Below the pieces are notes generated by a model. That model made no database searches, was not told the origin of the DNA, and worked only from the letters and a program-made list of their open reading frames with translations. A stretch of DNA of 64,000 nucleotides from JAQBVV01 sp965249205 (lineage in GTDB: Bacteria > Acidobacteriota > Vicinamibacteria > Vicinamibacterales > UBA2999), in contig CBDFLL010000005.1 in NCBI GenBank assembly GCA_965249205.1, positions 124,001-188,000 on the forward strand, given 5' to 3'. The number at the start of each line of letters is the position of its first letter. The stretch's first letter is position 1. Made by a program: the position numbers and the translations under genes. Below, in pieces: positions 52,475 to 61,847 of the stretch.

Positions 52475-53812
52475 ATGACAGCGACGTCGAGACGATGTCT
52501 CTCGTGGGCCGCCGCGTGCGCGGCCGTGGGAATGCTCGTGCTTACGGGGATCCCGATGCTGTTCGGCTCGCCTCGTCCGCTGATCCAGATCACGTGGCGC
52601 GATGTGGGTCCAGCGGAGCGACATGCGCTCGAGCGCGCGCTCCAGCTCGCCGCACCGACGCCACTTGGCGGCGCCGTCTGGGTGTACGAGGCCATTGATA
52701 CGTCTACCGAGGCACTGCGCGCCATCGTGACCCATCAATCGGTGGCCGACACCGAAGGCATCAATAGACGCACCCTCACGTTCGCGAGCGCGCTGTCGCC
52801 GAGGCGCGGAGGGCTCCTGTGGGGCGCGCCTGCGTGGGCCGCAGGAGTGGCGAAGCTCTTTGCCGGCGTCCTCTTCGGTGTCGCCGCCGCTGCGTTCATG
52901 CTTCTCCGCGAATCGCTCGCGCACGGGCATCTCGTGTCTCCCTTGCGCCTTCGAGTCGCGTGGGCAGCGTTGCTTGCGAATCCGGTGGTTCAGCTCAGCG
53001 CGTGGTCTTCGCGGGTTCGCGGCTGGATGCAGCGCGGTGTGCCGACGGGCTCTGCGGAAGCCACGGGGCTCTTCCGAATCGTCTTCGGCACAGCCGTACT
53101 TGTCTTCGTGGCGATGGAACCCGCGAATCCTGCGCTATTGGATTCGTACGACGCGGTCGCCGCCGAGGGGGCCTACGGAGCGATGGTGCGCTGGCTCGGC
53201 GCCTACCCCGCTGTGCCCCAGGGCTTGGGTGTGTGGCTGAATGCCTCCGGTGTCCTGTTTATCGCTGGTGTCTCTACGCCAGTCAGCTTCGCCTGCTTCG
53301 TCTTAGGATTTCTCGTCTGGGCCGCCATCTTCACGTTGACAACGTCGACGCACGCCGTGGCGGTGCTCGGCCTCACCCTCATTTGCCTATTGTCGGCTCG
53401 GTGGGGCGACGCATGGAGCATTGACGCCTTGCTCGGCCGCGCGCTGGCGCGACCGCGCCGCCAGACGACCGGCGGGCAATACGGATATGTCTTCTGGATC
53501 CCGCGCCTCACACTCGGCCTTGCCTTCCTCGCAGCGGCGTGGTCGAAAATTGCTGGTGGACCCGGGTGGATTCTCAATGGAACGGTCAAGTACCATTTCA
53601 TCAGCGATCTCGACCCGAGTATCGGTACACGGGATCCGAGACCAGCGCGACCGCCGAAATCCTGTCTCCAGTGGCGCACAGACGGCACGTGCGGGCAGCC
53701 CACGGCCGTTCCGACCCGGCGCAACCCAGAACCGTGTAGAGGCCCGGACCGGGGTTCCGGCCTGCCTTCCGGGATGATGCAACGGGGCCGGACGAATGTT
53801 ACGCTTCGGCTC
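52475..53812 (+). CDS. HTTM-type membrane protein, truncated and running into the next gene
   Basis: The first about 380 residues look like an HTTM protein (horizontally transferred membrane domain; vitamin K-dependent gamma-carboxylase-like): a periplasmic segment (DVGPAERHALERALQL), several membrane helices, SAEATGLFRIVFGTAVLVF, and WSKIAGGPGWILNGTVKYHFIS. Family members usually continue with more helices, but after LDPSIGT (near 53630) the code changes to a Pro/Arg-rich, non-family stretch, with no stop before the PD40 protein begins at 53813. Thus the HTTM gene seems to have lost its 3' end, by rearrangement or by an assembly join. The 3' border cannot be fixed. Confidence 0.6.
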
Positions 53813-54907
53813 ATGGTTCACATGCTGCGGTCGTTTGTGGTGGTGGCGATCCTCGCAGGGGCGGTATCCGCTCAGCAGGTTCCACAGGAGAGCGATTTCC
53901 TGTCCACGGTACGGCGTCTCACGGTCGATGGCCGACGCGCCGGCGAAGGCTACTGGGCTCCAGATGGCCAGCGCCTCGTTTTTCAAAGCGAGCGCGAGCC
54001 AGGCAATCCGTTCTACCAAATCTACACACTCGACTTTGGCACCGGCGACACGACACGCATCTCGCCCGGCCACGGGAAGACAACGTGCGCGTTCTTTCGT
54101 CCGGGCAGCGATCAAATTCTCTTCGCTTCCACGCATCACGATCCCCAGTCACGGGCGCTCCAGCAGGCCGAACTGGATTTTCGGGCGTCAGGCCAGGAAC
54201 GCCGCTATGCCTGGGACTACGACCCCGAGTTCGACATCTACGCGGCTTCCGAGCGTTCTGGGGAGCTCACCAGGCTGACCGACGCCAGAGGCTACGATGC
54301 CGAAGCCAGCTATTCGCCAGACGGTGCATGGATCGTGTTTTCGTCGATGCGAGATGCGTACGACCGGACGCTGACGGATCCCGAGCAGCGGCAGCTTGAT
54401 ATCGATCCGAGCTACTTCGCCGAGATTTACATCATGCGCGCCGACGGCTCTGATCAGCGTCGTCTGACCGACGTGATCGGCTACGATGGCGGGCCGTTTT
54501 TCTCGCCTGACGGCACCCACATCGTCTGGCGCCGTTTCGACGCGCAAGGACTCATCGCGGACGTCTGGACGATGAGACCGGACGGAACAGAGGCGACGCA
54601 AGTCACCGACTTCGCAGCCATGAGTTGGGCGCCCTATATACATCCGTCCGGCGAGTATTTGCTGTTTGCGTCGAACAAGCTGGGTTTCGAGAACTTCGAG
54701 GTCTTCATGGCAGACGTCGACGGTATGAAAGAGCCGGTCCGCGTCACCTACTCTGGCGGGTTCGATGGCCTGCCGGTGCCCTCGCCAGACGGTAGGCGCC
54801 TCGCGTGGACGTCCAGCAGAGGGGGGGGGCGTGAGGGCCAGCTCTTCCTGGCAGACTGGAACCACGAGCGCGCGCTCGCTGCCTTACGCGCTGCGCCGAA
54901 CCGATGA
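53813..54907 (+). CDS. Secreted PD40/TolB-like beta-propeller protein
   Basis: About 364 residues from ATG 53813 (or 53822). A signal peptide (HMLRSFVVVAILAGAVSAQQ) is followed by PD40-type repeats: EGYWAPDGQRLVFQSE, EASYSPDGAWIVFSSM, GPFFSPDGTHIVWRRF, APYIHPSGEYLLFASN and LPVPSPDGRRLAWTSS. The mature length is one propeller domain. The frame is open upstream into the HTTM gene, but the internal signal peptide argues for separate translation. It precedes an M28 peptidase gene by 27 bp; PD40 and M28 modules often go together in Acidobacteriota. Confidence 0.75.
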   Translation: MVHMLRSFVVVAILAGAVSAQQVPQESDFLSTVRRLTVDGRRAGEGYWAPDGQRLVFQSEREPGNPFYQIYTLDFGTGDTTRISPGHGKTTCAFFRPGSDQILFASTHHDPQSRALQQAELDFRASGQERRYAWDYDPEFDIYAASERSGELTRLTDARGYDAEASYSPDGAWIVFSSMRDAYDRTLTDPEQRQLDIDPSYFAEIYIMRADGSDQRRLTDVIGYDGGPFFSPDGTHIVWRRFDAQGLIADVWTMRPDGTEATQVTDFAAMSWAPYIHPSGEYLLFASNKLGFENFEVFMADVDGMKEPVRVTYSGGFDGLPVPSPDGRRLAWTSSRGGGREGQLFLADWNHERALAALRAAPNR

Positions 54908-54934
54908 TCGATTCTCCACGAAGGATATGGGCAT

Positions 54935-56812
54935 ATGAGACATAGACGACTTACCGGTTTCGTCGCGGCGCTTGGCATCGTCTGTGGCGGACTCGGCTAC
55001 GCACAAATCGAGCCCGCGTCACCAACGAGGGAGCACGTGGAGTTCCTGGCGTCTGACGCGCTCGAGGGCCGTGAGGCGGGCTCCGCGGGTGAGCGCCTGG
55101 CCGCAGAGTATCTGACGTCGCAACTCTCTCGTATCGGCGCACGGCCCCTGCCGGGCCACGGTGACTTGTTCATGCCGTTCGAGTTCACGGCTGGAAGCCG
55201 GGACGGCGGGTCGAGCCTCACCATCGGTGCTGACACAGCGACCGAGCGGTCGTTCGCTGGTCCGGCGCAGGTTCGCGCCCTGTCCTTCTCGGACGACGCT
55301 GACGTCGTAGCCCCAGTGGTCTTTGCCGGCTACGGCCTCGTGGTGCCGGAATCGCAGAACATCGGTTACGACAGCTACGCTACGCTCGACGTCGAAGGCA
55401 AGATCGTTGTCGTCTTGCGCTACTTTCCGGAGGACGCGGACCAGCAGACACGCGCGGTGCTGGCGCGCTACGCGGATCTGCGCTACAAGGCGATGGCCGC
55501 GCGCCAGCGTGGTGCCCTCGGATTGCTGGTGGTGGCTGGACCGCGGTCACCCAACGCCGGTGAGCTCGTGCCGATGACCTTCGACACCGCGATTGCGGGC
55601 TCCGGGATTCCGGCCGCGAGCATCAACAGCGCCGTGGCTGACGCGCTCTTTGCCACAGCCGGCATCGCTGCATCCGGCTCTGCGGCGAACCAGCAACCGG
55701 CCGGCGGTCCAGGGGGCCTTGGCGTCCTCCGGGACGCGCAGGAGGCCCTCGACGGGGGAAACCCCCATGTCGCCGGTTTCGATCTTCCGGGCGTGACCCT
55801 CTCGCTGAAGACTGCCGTCGTGCGCGAACGTCAGACTGCGCGCAACGTACTCGCGTATCTGCCTGCCACCACGGGTGTGGATACGGTCGAGAAACCGTGG
55901 GTCGTTATTGGTGCCCACTACGACCATCTCGGCCGAGGCGGCAAAGGCAACTCACTGGCTTCGCAGGATGAGGCTCAGGCGATTCATCACGGAGCTGACG
56001 ACAACGCCTCGGGCACTGCAGCCGTCCTCGCGATTGCCGCATCGCTGTCCGAGCGCGCGCGTGGCCGCCACGTGCTGATCGCGCTGTGGTCGGCGGAAGA
56101 AATCGGCCTTGTGGGCTCAAACGCGTTCACGGCGGCGCCGCCGGTGCCGCTCGACCAGATTGCGGCGTATTTCAACTTCGACATGGTGGGCCGGATGCAG
56201 GACAACAGGCTCATCGTCCAGGCGACCGGTACGAGTCCGTCGTGGGGACGGGTGCTCGAGCGCGCGAACGTCACTGCCGGGTTTAATCTTGTCGTGCAGC
56301 CGGACCCGTACCAACCGACCGACGTGGCGACATTTAACCAGGCCGCCGTGCCGAGCCTCGCGTTTTTCACTGGCTCTCACGTGGACTACCACAAACCGTC
56401 GGACACTGCGGCGAGAATCAATTTCGAGGACCTCGATCGTGTCGCGGCGATGGCCACGGCCGTCGTCAGATCGATCGCCGACGCCAGCGACGCGCCGGTG
56501 TTCTCGAAGGTCGACCAACCTGTGTCGCGTGGGACCGTCGCCGGACTACGGGTGACGACCGGCACGATTCCCGACTACGCGACCGAAACGGAGGGTTTGC
56601 TGCTGGGAGGTGTGACCGGGGGCGGTCCGGCCGAACAAGCCGGGTTGACCAAGGGCGACCTCATTGTCGAGATCGCCGGCCAGACGATAGCCAACATCTA
56701 CGACTACACGTACGCGCTCGAACTGCTCCGGGCCGACCAGCCGGTACGGGTGGTCTACGTCAGGAACGGCGAGCGGCGCGACACGATGCTGACTCCCGCC
56801 GCGCGACGCTAG
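54935..56812 (+). CDS. Secreted M28-family metallopeptidase with PA and PDZ domains
   Basis: A 625-residue exported protein. The signal peptide (about 1-23, ending GYAQ) precedes a first part, then a PA-type insertion (GYGLVVPESQNIGYDSYATLDVEGKIVVVL). The M28 zinc ligands are visible: HYDHLG, GADDNASGTAA, AEEIGLVGS, FDMVGR and SHVDYHKPSD. A C-terminal PDZ domain (about 530-620: GLLLGGVTGGGPAEQAGLTKGDLIVEIAG) closes it. Start ATG has AAGGA upstream. It is a likely aminopeptidase. The stop TAG shares CTAG with the TerC stop on the other strand. Confidence 0.92.
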   Translation: MRHRRLTGFVAALGIVCGGLGYAQIEPASPTREHVEFLASDALEGREAGSAGERLAAEYLTSQLSRIGARPLPGHGDLFMPFEFTAGSRDGGSSLTIGADTATERSFAGPAQVRALSFSDDADVVAPVVFAGYGLVVPESQNIGYDSYATLDVEGKIVVVLRYFPEDADQQTRAVLARYADLRYKAMAARQRGALGLLVVAGPRSPNAGELVPMTFDTAIAGSGIPAASINSAVADALFATAGIAASGSAANQQPAGGPGGLGVLRDAQEALDGGNPHVAGFDLPGVTLSLKTAVVRERQTARNVLAYLPATTGVDTVEKPWVVIGAHYDHLGRGGKGNSLASQDEAQAIHHGADDNASGTAAVLAIAASLSERARGRHVLIALWSAEEIGLVGSNAFTAAPPVPLDQIAAYFNFDMVGRMQDNRLIVQATGTSPSWGRVLERANVTAGFNLVVQPDPYQPTDVATFNQAAVPSLAFFTGSHVDYHKPSDTAARINFEDLDRVAAMATAVVRSIADASDAPVFSKVDQPVSRGTVAGLRVTTGTIPDYATETEGLLLGGVTGGGPAEQAGLTKGDLIVEIAGQTIANIYDYTYALELLRADQPVRVVYVRNGERRDTMLTPAARR

Positions 56813-57582
56813 TCACGCTTGGTCGGCGCCTCACTACGGAAGGAGCGGGAGTCGGTGCCAAGTATGGCAGCGGTCTTTTCAGCGTGCGGAGTCGTTGCGA
56901 CAGGACCCTCGAGGCGTGCCCGCACAACAGCAATCGCGAAGATCACGACGATCAGACCGAGCGAGAGCCATCTCGGCACCTCAAATGGCACGAAACCGAC
57001 GACGTGCAGGTACTCGAGTACCAGTTTGATCCCAACCCACGCGATGATGATAAACGCGGCATCAACGAGCGTTGGATAGCGGTTGACCAGCGTGAGCAGT
57101 TGGCCGATCACGAGGCGCATGGCGATCACGCCCAGGATGCCGCCCGTGATGATCACCCAGAGCTTGTTTGACATCGCCACCGCCACCAGAATCGAGTCGA
57201 CGGCGAACACGATATCTGTGAGTTCCACTTTCACAACCGTTGACCAAAACGGAGACATGCCCAGCCACGAAGTCGCCTTCTTGGGGCGGCGGCGCGAGGC
57301 CGTGTCCTCGTGCCCCGAGAAGTGTGCGTACGGGAGCCAGAGCAGGTAGGCCGCGCCAATCAGCATGATGAATTGCAACTGAATAAGATAAACGGCAAGC
57401 ACGATGGCGGTGATTCTGAACACGAACGCGCCGGCGATGCCGTATCGGAGTGCCTTGCGCTGCTCAGTCTCTGGTAACCCCAGAACCAACACCGCCAGCA
57501 CCAGCGCGTTGTCTGCGCTGAGCAACCCTTCCAGTGCCACGAGCAGTGCAACGGTAACGAGATCAGTTACCTGAATGTCCAA
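56809..57582 (-). CDS. TerC-family membrane protein
   Basis: A 257-residue protein with about seven membrane helices. The family core is clear: VALEGLLSADNALVLAVLV and VKVELTDIVFAVDSILVAVAMS, both with membrane-embedded Asp residues, and AAFIIIAWVGIKLVLEYLH. TerC proteins move Mn(2+) or other metals or assist export of exoenzymes. No yybP-ykoY Mn riboswitch is seen upstream. Convergent with the M28 gene; divergent from hspR. Confidence 0.9.
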   Translation of the reverse strand: MDIQVTDLVTVALLVALEGLLSADNALVLAVLVLGLPETEQRKALRYGIAGAFVFRITAIVLAVYLIQLQFIMLIGAAYLLWLPYAHFSGHEDTASRRRPKKATSWLGMSPFWSTVVKVELTDIVFAVDSILVAVAMSNKLWVIITGGILGVIAMRLVIGQLLTLVNRYPTLVDAAFIIIAWVGIKLVLEYLHVVGFVPFEVPRWLSLGLIVVIFAIAVVRARLEGPVATTPHAEKTAAILGTDSRSFRSEAPTKRD

Positions 57583-57648
57583 CAGTCGTTCAACCTCGTA
57601 AGGACGGGTGGCAGGCGCCGTGCATTAGCGTGGAAGATTCCACTCAAC

Positions 57649-57669
57649 CTTGATATGATATGTGTCAAG
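57649..57669 (+). promoter_or_regulatory. HAIR operator (HspR binding site)
   Basis: CTTGATA, 7 bp, TGTCAAG: the 7-7-7 layout of HAIR (CTTGAGT-N7-ACTCAAG) with conserved CTTGA/TCAAG. The larger inverted repeat TCAACCTTGA (57644-57653) and TCAAGGTTGA (57665-57674) is perfect. It overlaps a likely promoter (TTGATA 57650-57655, then TGAATT 57672-57677 at 16 bp; TATGAT also lies inside). Its position just upstream of hspR fits autorepression. Confidence 0.75.
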
Positions 57670-57709
57670 GTTGAATTAAGTAGAAACATCGCACACGCAC
57701 ACTGCAACG

Positions 57710-58048
57710 ATGGAAGAGAAACTTTACTTCATCAGCATAGCGGCGGAGATGCTCGGAATGCATCCCCAGACCCTCCGCAAATACGAACGACTGGGACTCG
57801 TCCAGCCGTCCCGAACGATCGGGGCCATGCGGCGGTACTCCCGCGATGAGCTGAATCGATTGAGACTCATCAAGCACCTGGTCGATGAGGGTGGTGTCAA
57901 TCTCGCCGGCGTGCAGCGGTTGCTGCTGGTGGCGGAAGTGATGGAACGCATCCGACCGTTGATGGACGATGACGCGCTTGATACGGGGGCCGGCCGCCGG
58001 CAGTTGTTGCAGGAAATTGACAGGCTGAACAAGGCGATTGGCCTGTGA
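57710..58048 (+). CDS. hspR: HspR, MerR-family heat-shock repressor
   Basis: A 112-residue regulator. The winged helix-turn-helix is in LYFISIAAEMLGMHPQTLRKYERLGLVQPSRT and MRRYSRDELNRLRLIKHLV, with a short C-terminal coiled coil. It matches HspR of Actinobacteria and Acidobacteriota. HspR uses DnaK as co-repressor in the known systems; dnaK is not here. The HAIR site lies 40 bp upstream. It begins the hspR-dnaJ-clpB-ftsH set. Confidence 0.92.
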   Translation: MEEKLYFISIAAEMLGMHPQTLRKYERLGLVQPSRTIGAMRRYSRDELNRLRLIKHLVDEGGVNLAGVQRLLLVAEVMERIRPLMDDDALDTGAGRRQLLQEIDRLNKAIGL

Positions 58049-58110
58049 GGATCTGCCAGGGCTCGTTTGAGGGGTGTGGTGGGGCGCACCTGACGGCACG
58101 CTAGAGGACG

Positions 58111-59133
58111 ATGGAATTCAGGGATTACTACGCGACGCTGGGCGTCACGAAGGCCTCCTCCGAGAAGGAGATCAAACAGGCCTTTCGGAAGTTCGCCCGT
58201 AGGCATCACCCGGACGTCAACCCGGGCGATAAGCGGGCGGAGGTGCGCTTTAAGGAGGTCAACGAAGCCTACGAAGTCCTCAGCGACCCTGCCAAGCGTA
58301 AGAAGTACGACGCATTGGGTGCCAACTGGCGGATGTACGAGCAGGCCGAGGCCCAAGGGGGGGCAAACCCATTTGCCGCCAGATGGCATACCGGTGGCGG
58401 CAGCCCCGACGCCCGAAGTGGAGGTGGCGCACGGACGATGACGCCGGAGGAGATGGAGGCCCTGTTTGGTGACTCCCATCCCTTCTCCGATTTCTTCACC
58501 ACGTTCTTCGGCGGCGAGGACCCGGGCCGCCCTGACGGGCGGCGTGGACCACGTGGACGCGCCCGCCAGCGTGCCGGCCGCGATGTCGAGCACGAGATCG
58601 ACCTGACGCTCCAGGATGCTCACGACGGTACGACGCAGCGTCTGTCGCTCACCCATGAGGGGCGGGTTCGAACGGTGGATGTTCGGATTCCGGCCGGGGT
58701 AAATGACGGCTCCCGCGTTCGTGTCGCCGGCGAGGGAGAACAGGGCATCGGTGGTGGCACCGCCGGGGACCTGTTCCTGCGAGTGCGGCTTCAGCCGCAT
58801 CCGGAGTTCGAGCGCAAGGGACGCGATCTGCACGTGAAAGTGGCGTTGCCGGTGGCCACAGCGGTTCTGGGCGGCGAGGCCGACGTCCGGTCGCTCACGG
58901 GCAAGCCCGTGCGCTTGCGCGTTCCGCCACTGACGCAGAACGGGCAGGTGTTCCGGCTCAAAGGGTACGGAATGCCGGTCACCGGAGATGCGACGGACAA
59001 GGGAGACCTATACGGCGTGTGGACGTCGAGCTTCCGACGACGATCTGCGCCGCGGAGCGTGAGCACTACGAGGCACTGGCTCGATTGCGTGCGAACGGGG
59101 CCAAGACACAGCCAGTCCCATAGCGACACGTGA
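58111..59133 (+). CDS. dnaJ: DnaJ/CbpA co-chaperone without zinc finger, 3' frameshift
   Basis: A type without Cys-rich zinc centre. The J domain (1-70) has the HPD motif in RHHPDVNPGDK; a Gly/Phe-rich part (about 80-155) and the two beta-sandwich domains follow (EIDLTLQDAHDGTTQRL, GVNDGSRVRVAGEGEQG, DLFLRVRLQPHPEFERKGRDLHVKVALPVATAVLGGE). Near 59015 the frame breaks: reading the third frame gives VDVELPTTICAAEREHYEALARLRANG and a stop at 59121-59123, as in normal family members. As printed, the last about 40 residues (WTSSFRRRS...) are out of frame. One lost T in TACGTGCG, now TACGGCG, would explain it. Confidence 0.85.
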   Translation: MEFRDYYATLGVTKASSEKEIKQAFRKFARRHHPDVNPGDKRAEVRFKEVNEAYEVLSDPAKRKKYDALGANWRMYEQAEAQGGANPFAARWHTGGGSPDARSGGGARTMTPEEMEALFGDSHPFSDFFTTFFGGEDPGRPDGRRGPRGRARQRAGRDVEHEIDLTLQDAHDGTTQRLSLTHEGRVRTVDVRIPAGVNDGSRVRVAGEGEQGIGGGTAGDLFLRVRLQPHPEFERKGRDLHVKVALPVATAVLGGEADVRSLTGKPVRLRVPPLTQNGQVFRLKGYGMPVTGDATDKGDLYGVWTSSFRRRSAPRSVSTTRHWLDCVRTGPRHSQSHSDT

Positions 59134-59143
59134 GATTCGTGTC
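59125..59143. terminator. Hairpin between dnaJ and clpB
   Basis: GACACG and CGTGTC pair with a 7-nt loop. With the corrected dnaJ stop (59121) it lies just after the gene. It is short and lacks a T-run, so it is more likely an mRNA processing or stability element than a full terminator. Confidence 0.3.
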
Positions 59144-59216
59144 CGCTGTGTGGAGACATGCGAACGACGAGGCAAGACACTGGTGTTGACCGTCTGTCGG
59201 CGGGAGGGCTAGCGAT

Positions 59217-61847
59217 ATGGACCTGAACAAATTTACGGAGAAAGCGCAGGAGGCGGTCGTCGCTGCACAGCAGCTCGCCGGGGAGCACAACCATGCGGAG
59301 GTCACCCCCGAGCACCTGCTCGTCGCGTTGGCCGAGCAGGCCGGTGGCATCGTGCCGTCTGTGTTGCGGAAGTTGACGGTGGATCCCGCGCAGATCGGCT
59401 CGGACACCCGAAAGCTCCTCGAGGCTCAGCCAAAGACCCACGGCGGCGACTTGCGGTTGTCGCCCCGCATCACATTGATCTTCGACTCGGCTCTGGTTGA
59501 GGCCCAGCGTCTCCAGGACGAGTACGTCAGCACCGAGCATTTGCTGCTCGCACTGGCCACCGAAGCCGGTCGGTCGCCAGGTGCACAGCTTCTTCAGGAA
59601 AGCGGGGCCACCAAGGATGCGCTCTACGGAGCCCTGACGCAGGTGCGGGGAAATCAACGGGTGACCTCGCAGAACCCCGAAGCGACCTACGAAGCGCTGG
59701 CTCGCTACGGCCGGGACCTGACGGAGCTGGCTCAACAGGGCAAACTCGATCCGGTCATCGGCCGCGACGAAGAGGTGCGGAGGGTCATTCAGGTGCTGTC
59801 GCGCCGTACGAAAAATAACCCGGTGCTCATTGGTGAGCCTGGGGTTGGCAAGACCGCCATCGTCGAGGGGCTTGCCCAGCGGATTGTGCGCGGCGATGTT
59901 CCGGAAGGACTGAAGAACAAGAAGATTTTCGCACTCGACATGGGCGCGCTCGTGGCCGGCGCGAAGTACCGCGGCGAGTTCGAAGAACGACTGAAGGCCG
60001 TGCTCAAGGAGATCACGGACTCCGACGGCCAGATCGTGCTCTTTATCGACGAGCTGCACACTGTGGTCGGCGCGGGCGCCGCTGAGGGCGCCATGGACGC
60101 GTCACAGATGCTCAAGCCCATGCTTGCACGCGGCGAGTTGCACACGATTGGCGCGACGACGCTCGACGAGTATCGCAAACACATTGAGAAGGACGCCGCG
60201 CTTGAGCGCCGGTTTCAGCCGGTGCTGGTCGGCGAGCCGTCGGTCGAGGACACGATCTCGATTCTTCGTGGTCTTCGCGAGCGATACGAGATCCATCACG
60301 GCGTTACGTTCAAGGATGCGGCGTTGGTGGCGGCGGCAGTGCTCTCCCACCGCTATATCGCCGACCGGTTTCTGCCGGACAAGGCGATCGACCTGATGGA
60401 CGAGGCCGCCTCGAAGCTTCGCATGGAGATCGATTCGATGCCGACGGAGCTGGATGAGGTCCGTCGTCGGATTATGCAGCTTGAAATCGAACGCGAAGCC
60501 CTGCGCAAGGAAAAGGACAAGGCGTCAGTTAAGCGGCTCAATAAGCTCGAGAGGGAACTCGCTGATCTGAAGGAGGAGCAAACAGGTCTCCAGTCCCAGT
60601 GGGAGCAGGAAAAGGGCGCTATCCAGGGTGGGCGCGGGCTCAAAGAAGCCCTTGAGCAGGTGCGCCTGGACATCGAACGCGCACAACGGGAAGGCGACTA
60701 CGCCGCGGCATCTGAGCTGCAGTACGGCCGCCTGCCGGAACTCGAACGGAGTATTCGCGACCAGGAGGCCCGGCTGGGTCAGCAGAAAGGCCAGCGGATG
60801 CTTAAGGAGGAAGTGGACGAGGAGGACATCGCTGAGGTCGTCGCCAAGTGGACCAATATTCCCATGAGCCGACTGATGGAAGGCGAGATACAGAAGCTCA
60901 TCCACATGGAGGACCGTTTGCACCAGCGGGTCGTCGGGCAGGACGAGTCGATAACTGCGGTGGCCAACGCCGTTCGTCGGGCCCGGGCCGGCCTACAGGA
61001 TCCCGATCGACCGCTCGGCAGCTTCATCTTTCTCGGACCGACAGGCGTCGGCAAGACGGAGTTGGCCCGGGCGCTGGCCGAGTTCCTGTTCGACGACGAG
61101 CACTCGATGATTCGGATTGACATGTCGGAGTACCAGGACAAGCACACGGTGTCACGCATGATCGGCGCGCCCCCAGGCTACGTCGGGTATGACGAGGCCG
61201 GCCAGCTCACGGAAGCCGTGCGCCGGCGCCCGTACGCCGTCGTGCTCTTCGACGAAATCGAGAAGGCGCATCCAGACGTCCTCAACGTGCTGCTGCAGCT
61301 GCTCGACGATGGCCGCCTGACTGATGGAAAGGGTCGGACGGTCGATTTCAAGAACGTCGTGGTCATCATGACGTCGAATCTCGGTAGCCAGCACATCGCG
61401 GAAGCGTCGATGAGCCCTGGTGCCGGAGACGGAGAGTTGGCGAAAAACGTGAAGCGTCAGGTCACTGAGGCGCTGCGACAGCACTTTCGTCCGGAGTTTC
61501 TCAACAGAGTCGACGACGTGATCTTCTTCCACTCGCTCAGCCTTGAGCACATGAAGACGATTGTCGGGATTCAGATTCGCGGCCTGCTGAAGCGGCTCGA
61601 TGACCGGAAGATCCACATCGAGCTGAGCGACGCCGCCAAGGCCTTGCTGGTCTCGGAAGGGTACGACCCGATGTACGGCGCGCGGCCGCTCAAGCGAATG
61701 ATTCAGCGCCGCGTGCTCGACCCGCTGGCGATGCGTGTACTCGAGGGCGAGTTTCGGGAGGGCGACCGGGTCACGGTGGACGTGGGGGACAATGGATTGA
61801 TGTTCGACGTCAAGGAACGGGGCTCGGTGGAGACGTCGGCGCGCTGA
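59217..61847 (+). CDS. clpB: ClpB, protein disaggregase
   Basis: An 876-residue Hsp104/ClpB protein. The N domain (1-145) is followed by NBD1 with Walker A GEPGVGKTAIVEGLA (about 207) and VLFIDELHTVVGAGAAEG, the middle coiled coil (about 400-520), and NBD2 with GPTGVGKTELARALAEF (about 607) and VLFDEIEKAHPDV. The C-terminal small domain ends as usual. GGGAGGG precedes the ATG. It works with DnaK/DnaJ to rescue aggregates. It is in the HspR operon, and its stop overlaps the ftsH start (TGATG). Confidence 0.96.
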   Translation: MDLNKFTEKAQEAVVAAQQLAGEHNHAEVTPEHLLVALAEQAGGIVPSVLRKLTVDPAQIGSDTRKLLEAQPKTHGGDLRLSPRITLIFDSALVEAQRLQDEYVSTEHLLLALATEAGRSPGAQLLQESGATKDALYGALTQVRGNQRVTSQNPEATYEALARYGRDLTELAQQGKLDPVIGRDEEVRRVIQVLSRRTKNNPVLIGEPGVGKTAIVEGLAQRIVRGDVPEGLKNKKIFALDMGALVAGAKYRGEFEERLKAVLKEITDSDGQIVLFIDELHTVVGAGAAEGAMDASQMLKPMLARGELHTIGATTLDEYRKHIEKDAALERRFQPVLVGEPSVEDTISILRGLRERYEIHHGVTFKDAALVAAAVLSHRYIADRFLPDKAIDLMDEAASKLRMEIDSMPTELDEVRRRIMQLEIEREALRKEKDKASVKRLNKLERELADLKEEQTGLQSQWEQEKGAIQGGRGLKEALEQVRLDIERAQREGDYAAASELQYGRLPELERSIRDQEARLGQQKGQRMLKEEVDEEDIAEVVAKWTNIPMSRLMEGEIQKLIHMEDRLHQRVVGQDESITAVANAVRRARAGLQDPDRPLGSFIFLGPTGVGKTELARALAEFLFDDEHSMIRIDMSEYQDKHTVSRMIGAPPGYVGYDEAGQLTEAVRRRPYAVVLFDEIEKAHPDVLNVLLQLLDDGRLTDGKGRTVDFKNVVVIMTSNLGSQHIAEASMSPGAGDGELAKNVKRQVTEALRQHFRPEFLNRVDDVIFFHSLSLEHMKTIVGIQIRGLLKRLDDRKIHIELSDAAKALLVSEGYDPMYGARPLKRMIQRRVLDPLAMRVLEGEFREGDRVTVDVGDNGLMFDVKERGSVETSAR

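Noticed and set aside
57583..57640. Mn riboswitch (yybP-ykoY) upstream of terC
   Set aside because: The leader is short and lacks the conserved loop sequences.
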